64,000 bases of DNA from Clarireedia homoeocarpa (lineage: Eukaryota; Ascomycota; Leotiomycetes; Helotiales; Rutstroemiaceae), in assembly GCA_001465935.1 (NCBI GenBank), contig LNKV01000016.1, positions 496,001 through 560,000 on the forward strand. The letters are read 5' to 3'. Shown one piece after another: positions 11,700 through 23,206 of this stretch (positions are counted from its first letter, which is position 1; every line of letters begins with the position of its first letter). Made by a program: the position numbers and the translations under genes. The notes beneath the pieces were generated by a model. That model worked only from the letters and a program-made list of their open reading frames with translations. It did not search any database and was not told the origin of the DNA.

Positions 11700-14600
11700 T
11701 ATAGGCAAGATTAGCACTTGTTTGGTCGTGGGCCTGGCCTCTGATAGATGGATGTGTATGGCATTATCCGAGATTTTCAGGCACAAGAAATAGCTACCCC
11801 CCCCCCCTTCACTGTAGCACGCACAAACCCTATAGTTGTATGTCTCCAGTATCATTATTGAACCTTCTGCTGCACCCCCAATGCACACTTGACTTGTTGA
11901 CGGACTTCCCGTTCCACTTCGGAATGTCAATGCGTCTCAACGGGCTCAGGTGCTGCACCAAGGTATAACTTGTATAGTATGTAGTATGGCGCGACATTTG
12001 AAGTTTGGCCCAGTGACAGGAAGGGGGAAGAGAGGGGACTTGGAATTTTCCATCGTAGTCATCAGAGGAAAAAGGAGCTGAAGGCCACTCTCCCACCAAC
12101 CGATTCGTGGGGATCCATAATGTTGTTGACTGCCTAGACATAAAAGTACCTAGCTGTTACGTATCTAGAGACGTAGACATAGCAGAGCAGAGCATGGCGA
12201 GCCGTTCGCAGGTCCAGTGAAAGTGGGTATGTTATGTTGATCATTCAGCAGAGCCTTTGAGAGGAATGCTCCCTACAGGCTAGCATACGCAGGTCTATGA
12301 GGAATACTTCGTACCTGGCCATGGATCGATATCAAAATAGGGATAGATATACATAAAATTGGTAGAGGTAGGGGTTAGGGATTCAATACAGATCCAAACA
12401 ATCTATTACTGACGTCTGGCTCTTACTTCCGACGTTTTTGTTTCCATTCTTGGGCAGGATGGTTTGATCTGATGTTTAAGGATTTTGTTTAAGTTGGAGA
12501 TTAATGCCTGGAGGATTTGAAGCTGCATCTGCCACACGCCTTTGTTGCTCGGTAGACACAATGCTTGCAAACTTCTGCCGACGATCTACGGAAGTACTGG
12601 CAAATCTCATCCACCTCGCTGCCCAACTATCTTTATCTCCATATCAGAGTCCCGACAAGAGGATGCCCTTGTGGATGAAGCTCATGCTCAGACCTATGTA
12701 TATATAATGCTTCGTAATATCGACATGCCCCTCTCAGGAGATGAAGAGCCAAATATATCCCGGAAGCTGGAGCTTGGACTCCACCATATTACTGTACCGA
12801 CCTTTGTCCTTGTTTCAGATGGGCCCTTCACAACGGTACAGTTTGTCGCGTACCCAACGTGTCCAACATATCGATATCGGGACTCGGAAGTCGTCTTGGT
12901 CGTGAGTACTTCGTAAGTCTATTTCTGGTACGAGGCAGAGAGTTTGAGAAAATTTCCCAGGCGATCTAGGTGAGCCAATGAATCTTCGAACCTGCTTTTC
13001 TGTCTTTCGAGCCTTTCCAAGTGGCTCGCCCATATAAAACATGAATCAAATCCTAATGTCTTGGCCCTTCCCCCTTCCCAAGACAGTGATCAGGTGCCAT
13101 GAAGAGGTGGGAAAAGGGAGTGAGTAGTGTAGTTACGAGGTCTCCGTCTCTTGAATTAGGAAGAAAGAGTCAAGTTCCTCGAACCTTCGTAGGCACTGAA
13201 TACAGAGTCGAAAAAGATCGTTCCCTAGATTTCCACATTCTGGCCCTGCAACCCTGGTCAGCTTCGACGCCCTCACGGACAAAATTTCTCTCCTGCCCGT
13301 TTCTACCCTGTGTCTTGTACTTAGCTGGTCCTGATCTGCATATTGTCCAAATTCCATAATGACCGTCCGAGCCGTCCTAAACTTCTTCCCCTCATATGAA
13401 ACTTACCCTGCTAGTCCTGCATCAATTTTATCCAAATTGCATATCATAACATTATTGTCAATCTGTCATTGCCTTATCAAGTTATCGGTGCTCCCCTCGT
13501 TTCATTGACAATCTCACGAAATGAGGCACAGTCCTGATCTGGCGAACAATTAATATATGTCATACGATGCTGAAATAATCGTTAGATCTCGCATGCTTTG
13601 CTTCTTGGTACGGACGGCAGGACGGCCAATGTTTCTGACATGGGAATATTACACTTCGCAATCAGTTGGTCCGATCTGTAGGATGTTTGCGATACCATTT
13701 ACGGTATCTTGTTCTCGCTTGCGCCCTGACGATTAAACATGTGAAGTCAGTCTATCACCGAGGCAGCGGCGAAGATAAGAGCCGTCCGCGAACGCCAGCC
13801 CCTCCTTGATATTACTATACTCATTGAAAGATTGCTGTCACGCCGACGCGTTGGAATCCCGGGCTTCGTATTCCTCAGTCTCGTCGGCGACGCAGATGGC
13901 TACTCACCTACCAAAGCCTCAAGACGGTCGAAGTCAAATAGATAAGTGATACCTAGATGATTGTTTGGCGTTTTTGGCTTCCAATCGGACCTTAAAATGC
14001 GCATCATCACCTGCTTGTCTGACAAGCTCTCACACCACTAACCGTTCATCGAATGAATTTTCAAGAGGTAAGGATAGTAACTGTGTAGTAAGAGTCATGC
14101 CTCGAAAGCCAACAAACTGTAACCCCTCCAAAATACTGGTCTATGCGGGTAAGCCGATCCCTGTCAAAGCTGCGACAGTTGCGTTTGGAGAACCGATAGT
14201 TACCCATGTGCATGTAAATATTCGAGCCAACCAAAAGGGCTGCATAAATGACCGGCCTTGAAACGCGGCTCAGCTAACACTATCCGGCCTTGTCCAATCA
14301 AACTGCCCGATATCAAGAGACGCGTTGAAAATGATTTAGCGGAAGAGACCTCACGTCACGACGTGCAAAGGTGGAGTAGATTGAGATAAAAAGTGGTCGT
14401 TGCCGGTTCATTGTGTCTCATCTCTCCCAACTGAAGGAATCGGAAACAGAATGGGAAGAACGTTTGCTGATTGAGCAGGCCAAGCTGCATCGGCATTCTA
14501 TTCGTGGCAAGGCTGTGTGCGACTTTGTCTGAGATGAATCGTGAGGAATCCATTCGTCCATCCCGCGCCACACTTCTTGTTTCCTTACTCTCATAACAAC

Positions 14601-15449
14601 CCCAATCCGTGCGTGCACTTTTGTGTGAAGGTACGAAGTATGTGCTGTACAAATTGTACGTAGTGCAACACGACAACATTTCCCAACGGTGGTTTCGATA
14701 ATCGAATGCGGAAAGATCTCCGACATCCAGAAAGCAGTATGCGCATCGTATCACTCAATTCCGGCATATGCCCCGACAGATACCCCGGATTTTGAAACTA
14801 TTGATTTTTCTTTCGTTGCTGAGTGCCATCTGGTCTGTACAATGAGCGACCGATGTTCACTTTGCCGCGCGCGAGAGTAACAGAGTAGAACAAACCCCTT
14901 AAGTTAGTTCTAGTCTAAGAATGATATGACGTTCCCTTCATGTTAATCATGTCGTGTCCCCCTTTTCCAGAACTCACCTATTTCTCCGGGCCACACGCCT
15001 AAATCAATTCATTGATGCTCATTTGCCGCCACCGAGCGTCAAGGTTGTCCCCCTTGACCAATAAAGAGCTGTGAATGGCGTCAAACATCTTCGAGAACAA
15101 ACAAGTCTATTAAAATCAGGAACACGGACATATCCATATTGGAAAAAGGGATCTGAACCAAGACAAAGCGTGGAATTGAATTTTTTTTGAAAGCTTGGAA
15201 CATTCCGAAGAGAAGAGTGGGGAGCCATGGCAGTCTTCCAAAATTGGATTTCCCAGAAAGTGACTGCCTGTTTTTGGACAGTATCTGTTGCCTGAGGCCT
15301 TAACGCGGACAAGTTTCTTATCGGCATGTGACACAGATAAACATTTTTTTTTTGGCAGTGACAAAATTATCAACCTTGAGAAACTTCCAGTGACAGACAT
15401 TTCCTTGTGTGCCAATTTACAACATATACCACATTCTGAGATACTACTA

Positions 15450-16080
15450 ATGGCACCCAGAAAGAAGGCAACTGAGGCAGCAGCGCCAGCCCCAGAAGAA
15501 GACGTAACCATGAACGAAGCACCGGTGGAGGAGGAGCAAATTGGCGACATTCTCATTCGTGAAGATCCGCACAACCCCACGGCCCTCACGTTCCAAGAAC
15601 AGAGAATTAGAATGGTGAGATGAGAAACAGTATAGATGATGGAAATAATTGCTAACTGTGCGGGATGATAGCTCCCTGGATCTACGGAAAATGCGGCGTC
15701 ATTTGAATTTAAGCAGGAGGACCATACACTTGGGAATGCTTTGAGATACATTATCATGAAGAAGTAAGGCGATGAGCTTTCTTGCATGCTACTAAGAAAC
15801 CTATGCTAATGTCTTTACTTCCAGCCCCGATGTCGAGTTTTGCGGATACTCGATACCGCATCCTTCAGAAGAGCTTATGAACATCCGGATTCAAACGTAT
15901 AGTTAGTGCTCAAAACGTCCAATAGCCCATTAGGTCATGAGCTAACAATCATCAGATATGTCAGCGGAGGATGCTCTCCGAAAAGGGCTGGACGATTTGA
16001 TCGACCTGTGTGATGTTGTCGCTGAGAAATTCATTGTTGCGCGCGAGGAGTATACCTCCAATAATCCATCATCTACATGA
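15450..16080 (+). CDS. RPC19: RNA polymerase I and III subunit RPC19 (AC19)
   Basis: Four exons (15450-15614, 15672-15763, 15825-15901, 15956-16080) encode 152 aa. The introns are 54-61 nt. The product is the small alpha-like assembly subunit that pairs with AC40 in RNA polymerases I and III. An acidic Ala/Glu tail of about 45 residues is followed by the RPB11/RpoA dimerisation fold: [20 protein letters not shown], then [20 protein letters not shown], then a C-terminal helix [16 protein letters not shown]. Length is close to the yeast protein. The gene is convergent with the complex I gene, with 158 bp between the stops. The start at 15450 is the first ATG in the open frame that gives the usual acidic tail. 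Confidence 0.95.
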
Positions 16081-16238
16081 TATAACGGGTATTTGATGAT
16101 AGTAATTGCATGGGATGGCGTATAAAAGGGCAGAAGGATCCACGGAGTTCTTGTTTGATGTTATTTGATATTTTATTGGGATATGTACAAAGCGACGAAA
16201 CCAGATTGGTGCCCTCTAGTTGTGTCCCTATGGCACTG

Positions 16239-17023
16239 TCAGTGGGAATTTACGGAGTTGTAGAAAGGTTGACGTACCTCCAAGAATCCAGTCATGAAGT
16301 TTGGCGGAAGTTTTGCAGTTTTGTCTTCTTCGGCTCGGAAGTACTTCAGAACGTGAGGAAGCTGCTTCCAGTAATTCATCGTTTCCTGTGAGCCCAGTGT
16401 TAGCACGTAAGGTCCGACGTAGCTCGCCTTTGCTTGGTTTGCCGATAACCATTCTCGTTACTCCTGCTCACATGCTCCGGCCATTAAGCCTGCGCCCCAG
16501 TCTGTCACCCATGCGTGCCCAAATACAATCCAACCCAATTCATATCTCAAAGTCTCAATATGAGCATGACCTCATGCCATAACTCGAGCATAGCACTCCC
16601 TACACGTCTCAAACGTACCTGATACTCCGCATTACTCTCCTGCAACAATTTGTCTACAGTCCCAAGCTGATTCACGTATCTATGTCTTTCAAATTCAGAG
16701 CGCATCTTCGTCCTCAATTGTGAAACCGGCATGCCAAGTGAGTACATTGTCTGGATCTCGGGAGCCTGCAACCGTCTCTATTAGCCCCGATACCTTTATC
16801 ACCAAGCTGCCTGCTCTCCAAACCATGCGCAGCAGGGACCGGACGGACGAACAGAACGAATCCAAGCTCTGTAACTTCCCAAAACCCTTCGTTTCGCATC
16901 ATTCCAGTTGACAGCTGCGTCGAGCAATTAGCCGTAATCCACAAATCATCCGTTGCTCACTTCGAATGGAAGAAACTCACACTGGCGCGATCGCTGCGCA
17001 AGATATGTAGGATTGATAACCAT
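16239..17023 (-). CDS. NADH:ubiquinone oxidoreductase subunit B14 (NDUFA6, LYR family)
   Basis: Four exons on the minus strand (17023-16981, 16914-16853, 16765-16619, 16385-16239) give 132 aa. This LYR-motif accessory subunit of mitochondrial complex I binds the acyl-carrier protein on the matrix arm. Family marks are RRVLGSYRAW (the LYR position, here SYR), APEIQTMYSLGMPVSQLRTK, EFERHRYVNQL and ETMNYWKQLPHVLKYF, ending near NFMTGFLE. The intron before the last exon is unusually long (233 nt). The last residues after GFLE are uncertain: the frame runs 12 more codons to a TGA, but GTACGT right after GFLE could be a donor to a further short exon, and the related Neurospora protein ends soon after GFLE. 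Confidence 0.88.
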
Positions 17024-17426
17024 TGTTGCTAGTTGGCAGTATCTTTGCTGCTTCAATCAATCAATTTACCCTACAAAACGAGCAATCACATAGAGTGAGG
17101 TTCGTTCGTCAAAGACGCTCGGACCAATTATAGTCACGTGATCATTGCTACGTCTACCAAATGTCAAAACTCGCCATCCGGTTTTGGGAATTCCGATTTT
17201 GAGACAAGCACTTCAGTAAAGCCACTTACAATATGGGTTTCTATGAACCAAGGTCTCAGCTTCCTAGACGATCTATTACTCAACGTTAAACATCACATTC
17301 TATTCTTCTATTTAACTTTCTAGGGTCAATAACTCCTAGTGGTTAGCAAGCACACTTGAAGAGGTGTTGCCCTCACATGGAACATGACTGAGTATCGTGG
17401 TACAAGATTCGGATCGACACCATCAT
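17024..17426. other. intergenic region between complex I subunit and transporter
   Basis: About 400 bp holding the complex I gene promoter and the transporter 3' end. I see no gene or strong repeat in it. Confidence 0.6.
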
Positions 17427-18930
17427 TTAGAGTACATATCTCTTAAACTCTGGCCTTAGTGCAAGGTCCTTCTTCCTGTATAGAAGCTGCCTCGCTAGGA
17501 AAAAGCAAACTCCACCCAACACGACAACTCCGACATACAGACCGGCCAAGGCTTGAGTTCCAAATGTTTGAATCATTTTCCCGCCCAAGGGACTGGCCAG
17601 CAATAAAGAGAAGCTGACGAAGAAGTACATGGTTCCTATTACTGTTTGTTAGTTTCGTCGACTTTAGTGAGGAAGACATCTGTGTGACCTACCGAAATAT
17701 CTTCCATAATCGTCCGCCTCACAGGTTTTCCCCATGCACACTGGTGTTAGTGAGATAAATGATCCACTACCAAAACCCCAAAGTGCGGCAAAGGCGTACA
17801 AACAGCTTAAAGATGACGATCCAAAAGGCACGAGGATTGCTGCAGTAAAAGTTGCTGTGCATAAAATCATGCAAAGCAAAACATTAAAGTGGCCGATGTA
17901 ATCACCCAGTAACCCTGGGAGAAGACGGCCAGCTGTTGACGTTGCATTAGCGATAGCAACCAATGCAAAACCATTGTCAGAGCTAAAGTGAGCTGCAGTG
18001 GCATAGGTCGGCAGGAGCGAAAAGACACCAAAAACAGCGAATTCCAACGCAAAAAGCCCGATCGTCACGAAAGTAAAGGTACCACTCTTGAGGGCCTTGA
18101 AGTTGAGTGTGATCTTTTTGCGATCCTCGCTCTTAGGACCTTCGGAGCCTTGTCGTTTGGGGAAAGGCTGTTGCAGACATATCGCGCCTCCAATCATCGT
18201 CGTTGAGAGGAGAAACGCGATACACCTAATGGACCAAGCCCATCCGAGTTTGGGAAGAAGCTCCCGTAACAGCAATGGCATGATTACACCACCAATGCTT
18301 GATCCGCAAAGAGCCATACCCATGGCCAAGCCTTTGCGGAGAACGAACCACTTCCCAATTACGGAGACACCAACAGTGGAGAGTATAGCAGCTCCGATGG
18401 CCCCCCAGATTCCGAGAACAAGCATGAACTGCCAATATTTATGGCACTCAGCCAGTACGAAGAAAACCGGCATATAGATGGCACAACCAATAGGCCCAAG
18501 GACTCTAGGTCCATATGCATCAAAGACTGGGCCAATCTGTATGCCCAGGAACATGGCCAAGGAGGTAAAGACACCGGTGATCCACCCCAAATCCTGTGAA
18601 GTGTATGAAGACAGTTGATTAAGTTCCAAGTATGATTGGATAGTGCCTATTGTCTGCATGAAGCCTGCAGTGATCCGATTAGTATGATGGCAACCTCCTG
18701 AGGTGCGGAAGCTTACCATAGCTGGGAAAGAGAAACAAAAAGGCTCCAAGAACGGATAGCCATGCCTTCAGGCTTGTCTCGTCTGCCAATGCCGATTGCG
18801 TTGTCTGGGACATTGATTCCACGCCATTATCGCCGGTGAGCTCTCGAATGGGGTCATTTTGTCCAGGGAGAGCTTTCTCACTCAATGTGTCTGGATGTTT
18901 TATGCAACTCGACGCCTGTAAAGTGTCCAT
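17427..18930 (-). CDS. MFS transporter, monocarboxylate transporter-like (MCH family)
   Basis: Three exons (18930-18717, 18664-17693, 17641-17427) with 52- and 51-nt introns encode 466 aa. Phases join cleanly, giving SYG-FMQTIG and GRYF-VIGTMYFF. About 45 hydrophilic N-terminal residues precede twelve predicted membrane helices. Family marks of fungal monocarboxylate-permease-like MFS proteins are TSQDLGWITGVFTS, a long GIQIGPVFDAYGPR loop, KWFVLRKGLAMGMALCGSS and the sixth-to-seventh helix loop rich in Lys/Glu. The second half carries NATSTAGRLLPGLLGDYIG. A plasma-membrane carrier for small organic acids is the family expectation, but many fungal members have other or unknown substrates. No biosynthetic neighbours suggest a substrate. 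Confidence 0.88.
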
Positions 18931-20175
18931 GTCGAAAGACGCGTGACACTAGGTTGATTGAGAGAATTTTGGCTTGGAGGCCAGAGGAAAGAAAAAACTG
19001 CTTTATATAACTGTTAAACGTACTTGAGTCACGCCATTGCGATACCACACTCAATATGGAAAAGAAATCCACACATGCAGGGCGCTAGGTAGAACACGCC
19101 CTTCGAGTTTGGCCTAAAAACTTTCAACATGTACGGTGGATTTGGAACACCAGATGTACACCTGATATCGCTCCAGCAACATTGCAACTTGAGATATTGA
19201 CATGATTTAAATTTCTAGTGTTACTCTCTGTATTCGCTAACGATGTACGATGTGAGTATACCAATTGAGGATGGAACTTGATTTCACAAGAAGGTATATT
19301 CGAAAAGCACTTGACATTCTTCGGTTTTTGAAGCTAGGTTCCTTATTGAACTCCCAACTGGAATCAGTTTCTAGATTTAGGAGGAGCCGCTGCTACCCGG
19401 ACGATGCAGCGCTCTCGAGACCATTGATGGTCCGAGTAGCATTCCTTTGCCAGGTGGCAACGGTGTTTGAAGCATTTGCGATATGACTCGTTCCACGTAA
19501 CAATGGATCGTCGAGGAGGAGAATCCTATTATTTCACGTGCGTTAAGATAAGTTGGTCTCTTGAGCTCAACCGACGTAACCCATCGGCCTTAAACTATCG
19601 TGAACATGCTGAACTGCGCACAACTTTCCTTAGAGTTTCGAGTACCCTAGTATAGACGTTGTGCCCTTCTCATGCGCCATCCACCGTGTAAACCCGTTTC
19701 GTTCACGTACGTTTCGACCTATTTCATCATTGGGCGGTTCGGATGTAGCTTGGCCGAGACCCTGCAACATCATCGGAATGGGTAGTTTATGTCTGGGGCC
19801 ATTCGGGACTTGCTAGACTACAATGCCGGCATATTATCAGATTAGATTCGCTGGAGATAACAAGAAAGATTTCCGGGCGTTCCCCGCATCGGTATGTTTT
19901 CCAGTAGGTAGTTGATAGATTCTGACTGCGTGGGCTGGTTTGCGCTTTGACCTAATGTGGCTGCGGGCCGCAGTGTTAGTAGCTTTACACGTTGACTTAG
20001 TATAAAAGTGGGCCTGCTAGCTCTTGGTTTTCGAACTGTCTACGAGTTTGGTTGCTCTAATAGATGCACTGGAATTCGGGAGCTGTTACCACGAATTACA
20101 TTCATTCAGGATTTTGTATCAACGACAATAATCCGAAGCGTTGTATACAGGTCTGTGGCAGCTAGTACATTCCGC
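18931..20175. other. 1.2-kb intergenic region
   Basis: Upstream of the transporter and downstream of the hydrolase. Frames of 60-73 codons on the plus strand show no family features. No strong repeat seen. Confidence 0.55.
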
Positions 20176-21168
20176 TCAGTCAACATTTGCAGCCTTTTCA
20201 CATAAGTCCTTGAGTTCCTTCGCGACTAAGAGCGGTGCAGTTGCCTGTATATTGTGCCCGTATTCAGATGCATAGACCCATTTCGAGTTTCGAGACAATT
20301 TCAGCTGCTCCCTCTGGATAGTCTCTTCTATGGGCATCCTTTCTATAAGGGCCCTCATGTTTGCTTGCTGCTCCTTGGTGCCGTTCCCTGCTGCGACGCC
20401 GGCGTCATATATTCGATGATAGTCGGTAACTGTATTCGCTTTAATCACAGTGACAGGGTAGTCACCGAGGACACAACTCTCGAATTGGCGTCGCTCAGCA
20501 AGGGCATCTGCACTAGGTATCATGTGTTTTCTCTCATCATCAGAGGCAGCTTCTCCCTTTGGGCCTTCATCCTTAATGGCCTGCCATTCAATTGGCGGTA
20601 GTTGGTTTTCTTCGTCTAAGCGTGATATAGCAAAGTAGTTTAAATCTCCTAGGACTGCAAATAGATCACTCCAAGGAGCATTCAAATCAATGTATGTGCG
20701 TTCAGTGTTGGCATCAACGAGCATGAGTCCCTTGATATCTTTGAGATTGCGGGCGACGAATTCGCGGGCCAATATACCGCCATATGAGTGACCGAGCACT
20801 ACGTATGGCGGTTGGACACTGGCCGCTTCAAGAAGCTTCTCAAGCTCCAATGCAATATTCTCCGCTGAGCGTTGCCTTGTGGAAGGCTCGCTTCTCCCAA
20901 GACCTGACCGATCGTACGTATACACACGATATGTTTTGCTGAGTTCCGTCTGAACGGCAATCCACTACAGTGATGGATTAGGTCATGAAATTCGAAGGGT
21001 ATCTTGCTTGAAACCTACCCATCTACTGCTCTCACCCTGGCCTGCTTCAATGATAACGACAGGTGAGTTAGCTTGGCGTGGCGGGCCCTTGACGGTGAGA
21101 AATAAGCTGTGATCTCTAATAGATACCAACCCCTCGGCTTGCGTCGCTTGATTCCAATTGATAGCCAT
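20176..21168 (-). CDS. alpha/beta hydrolase fold protein
   Basis: Two exons, 21168-21019 and 20964-20176, flank a 54-nt intron in phase 0; 312 aa. The N-terminus reads strand-loop PVVIIEAGQGESSRWW, where EAGQG takes the oxyanion position. Then come RVYTYDRSGLGRSE, the nucleophile elbow VLGHSYGG (Ser110) and LMLVDANTER. A likely catalytic histidine lies near the end in EYGHNIQ (about 287). The acid is not certain. This layout is typical of the abhydrolase_1 family (esterases, epoxide hydrolases, proline iminopeptidase-like). There is no signal peptide, so it is probably intracellular. The substrate cannot be read from the sequence. Confidence 0.85.
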
Positions 21169-21855
21169 ATTGGGCCTTATGCTAATTTTTTATACTAATT
21201 GTAGCCTTTGATGATGTACGAAGAGTGAAAAGAAGCCGTATATCGGATGGCTGTGACGTAAAGAATACATTCCGTCGTCACATCAGATGGGCTCAAAACA
21301 AGGGCTATAGTATCTTCGCTATCTTCTCCATCTTCGATACTGAGATAAGCAAATGCCTGCATGCTCGCGGGGAGCAACCATTAGCTGAGACAATTGACTC
21401 AGAGAAACTGTGATGCACTGGCAAGGCAAAACTGATTATGCGGTTGGAAGTGGCTGGGCACACAAGCTATTGACTGCAGTAGCATTTGATGCAATACAAT
21501 TGATACAGAAGATGAACAGTAGATGCAATGCAGTTGGCACATTAATAAAAAGTAAAAGTAAAAAGAAAACTAATTAATCAATTAATTGTTTTTAACAAAA
21601 TAATTAAAAGCAGTATTTAAAAGTAGTTTTATTAACCTTTTTCAATTAAATAAGTTATAGAAATATAAGTTAAAAAAACCAAATATATTCATTTTTGTTT
21701 CTCATTGACCCAAACGAATCTGATTGGCCAGCATAACCCTGTTTAGCGCAAGATACTTTTCCAGCCTTAGAACCATCATCTACATCACACCCCAAACATC
21801 CATCCCATCAACTCCCCTCCCAAAACCAAAAAAGCAGCCAACATCTCCAAACAAC
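21169..21855. other. divergent promoter region with an AT-rich patch
   Basis: The hydrolase and BUD31 genes face away from each other here. The part from about 21540 to 21690 is very AT-rich, with AATTAATT and TTTTTAAC motifs and few C/G, unlike its surroundings. No gene is visible. Confidence 0.6.
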
Positions 21856-22452
21856 ATGCCCGCCATCCGCCACAGCTCGAAGCGCAAAGCACCGCCCGCC
21901 GGCTACAGCGACATCGAAGACACGCTCCTCACTTTCAGCAACCAGATGAAAGACGCGGTTGCGGCGCCGCCGCCCACGGGACCCCGCCATCAAGCCACCT
22001 GGAACATCACGGCGATTGTGCACAAGCGGTCGCGCTACATCTGGGACTTGTATCGCGAGGAGAAGATCAGCAAGGAGCTGTATGATTGGTGTGTGAAGAA
22101 TGGGCAGTGTGATGCGATGCTCGTGGCGAAGTGGAAGAAGAATGGGTATGAGAATGTATGTGCTTTCTTCCCTCTTTTTCTTCTTCTTTTGTTTTGTTCG
22201 AGGGGGTAGCAGTGAGGGTTAAGTGCTAATTGTGAGGGGTAGCTATGCTGTTTAAAATGCATTCATGCGAAAGAGACGAATTTCAACTCTACCTGCATAT
22301 GTCGAGTGCCAAAGGCCGATTTGAAAGAAGACCAGGAGATCCAGTGCGTGAGCTGCGGATGTAGAGGCTGCGCTTCCAATGACTTAGGGTCAGGTGGCAA
22401 GGGTGAGGGGGACGGCGAAGCAGAAGCCGGATGGCAAGAAGAGGAAGCATGA
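21856..22452 (+). CDS. BUD31: spliceosome component BUD31 (G10/Cwc14), with C-terminal extension
   Basis: Exon 1 is 21856-22155 and exon 2 is 22243-22452, with an 87-nt intron; 169 aa. The G10 family is among the most conserved of eukaryotic proteins and is immediately recognisable: MPAIRHSSKRKAPPAGYSDI, TLLTFSNQMKDA, HKRSRYIWDLY, then the Cys-rich zinc-binding part LCCLKCIHAKET, NSTCICRVPKADLKED and CVSCGCRGCASND. It is part of the Prp19-associated core of active spliceosomes. The methionine at 21856 is used, not an upstream in-frame codon, because it starts the family exactly. The usual protein ends at the Asp of CASND. Here the next codon is TTA, and the frame runs another 22 Gly/Glu-rich codons to a TGA. 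Confidence 0.95.
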
Positions 22453-23206
22453 TTTCTTATTCCTTGGTTGCTGGAGCCGTTACTTTTTTCATGATACCAA
22501 AGATTTGGCATTGGGATGGGCGTTTACATTGGATGGGATATACTGTGGGAGGGGACAAAATCAAATTGTACATTTGTGGGATGGAGGTGGAAAGCTCTCC
22601 GAGTTCGGCGTGAGAGCTTTGGTGGACTTATATGTGCATAGCTCGATATGGCTGGCGTTTGTGGGTATTTGAAGGAAAGAAAAGCACCTGGTTCGCGAGT
22701 ATGCAACATGCAGAAGCAGGAGATGCGTATGGCATCACAGAGAGTTAATAAGAATGGGGAAGCCAGTAAAGGAAAGTCATTCTTAGATGGCAGAATGGTC
22801 AACCTCGTCAAGTCTATGCGTTTAGTGCATTAATTTCGCGAAAATTAATGGAGACCCGAAACAAACTCAAGCTACAAAATCATCAAGACAAGATTTCCAT
22901 ATCTGGTTCATGGGAAAAAAAAGTTGCGGTTGGAATCCCACATGCAACGAGCACTCCAAGTGGTACACAAGTGCATTTAAAACCTTCCTGATTGGAGACT
23001 GATCTTCTCAAAAGGACTTGATTTCTCTGATGTCCTTGATTCTGCTGACTATTACGTAGCTGCACCTACAAATTTCCAACGCTGAAGATTTCCAAATCCG
23101 TCTGCATAATATCTAGCTCACAATCGTATTATCCTATCATATCATACCACTCCTTCAATCTCCAAGCAAACAACCGAATGGACGAGTTCACTGCTGGGCC
23201 CGATCA
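22453..23206. other. intergenic region between BUD31 and the CAMKK-like kinase
   Basis: About 750 bp between two convergent genes, probably 3' UTRs. Nothing else is seen. Confidence 0.6.

Larger units (their letters stand above)
9805..15449. other. 5.6-kb gene-poor region
   Basis: No gene could be supported on either strand. All frames above 60 codons are simple-sequence translations (TATG near 10.5 kb, GGAT near 11.4 kb) or lack codon coherence and splice continuity. There are CACACCTTTT-type short repeats at about 11.17-11.23 kb and a GTACA repeat at 11.68 kb. From 12.4 to 15.4 kb the sequence is unique and neither AT-rich nor clearly coding. The last few hundred bases should hold the RPC19 promoter. 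Confidence 0.5.

Noticed and set aside
11337..11930. A 197-codon minus frame near 11.5 kb
   Set aside because: Its Ile/His/Pro-rich end is the GGAT repeat. The rest lacks a plausible domain.
15450..21168. A biosynthetic or catabolic cluster around the MFS carrier and hydrolase
   Set aside because: The neighbours are RNA polymerase, complex I and spliceosome genes. There is no synthase, oxidase or cluster regulator.
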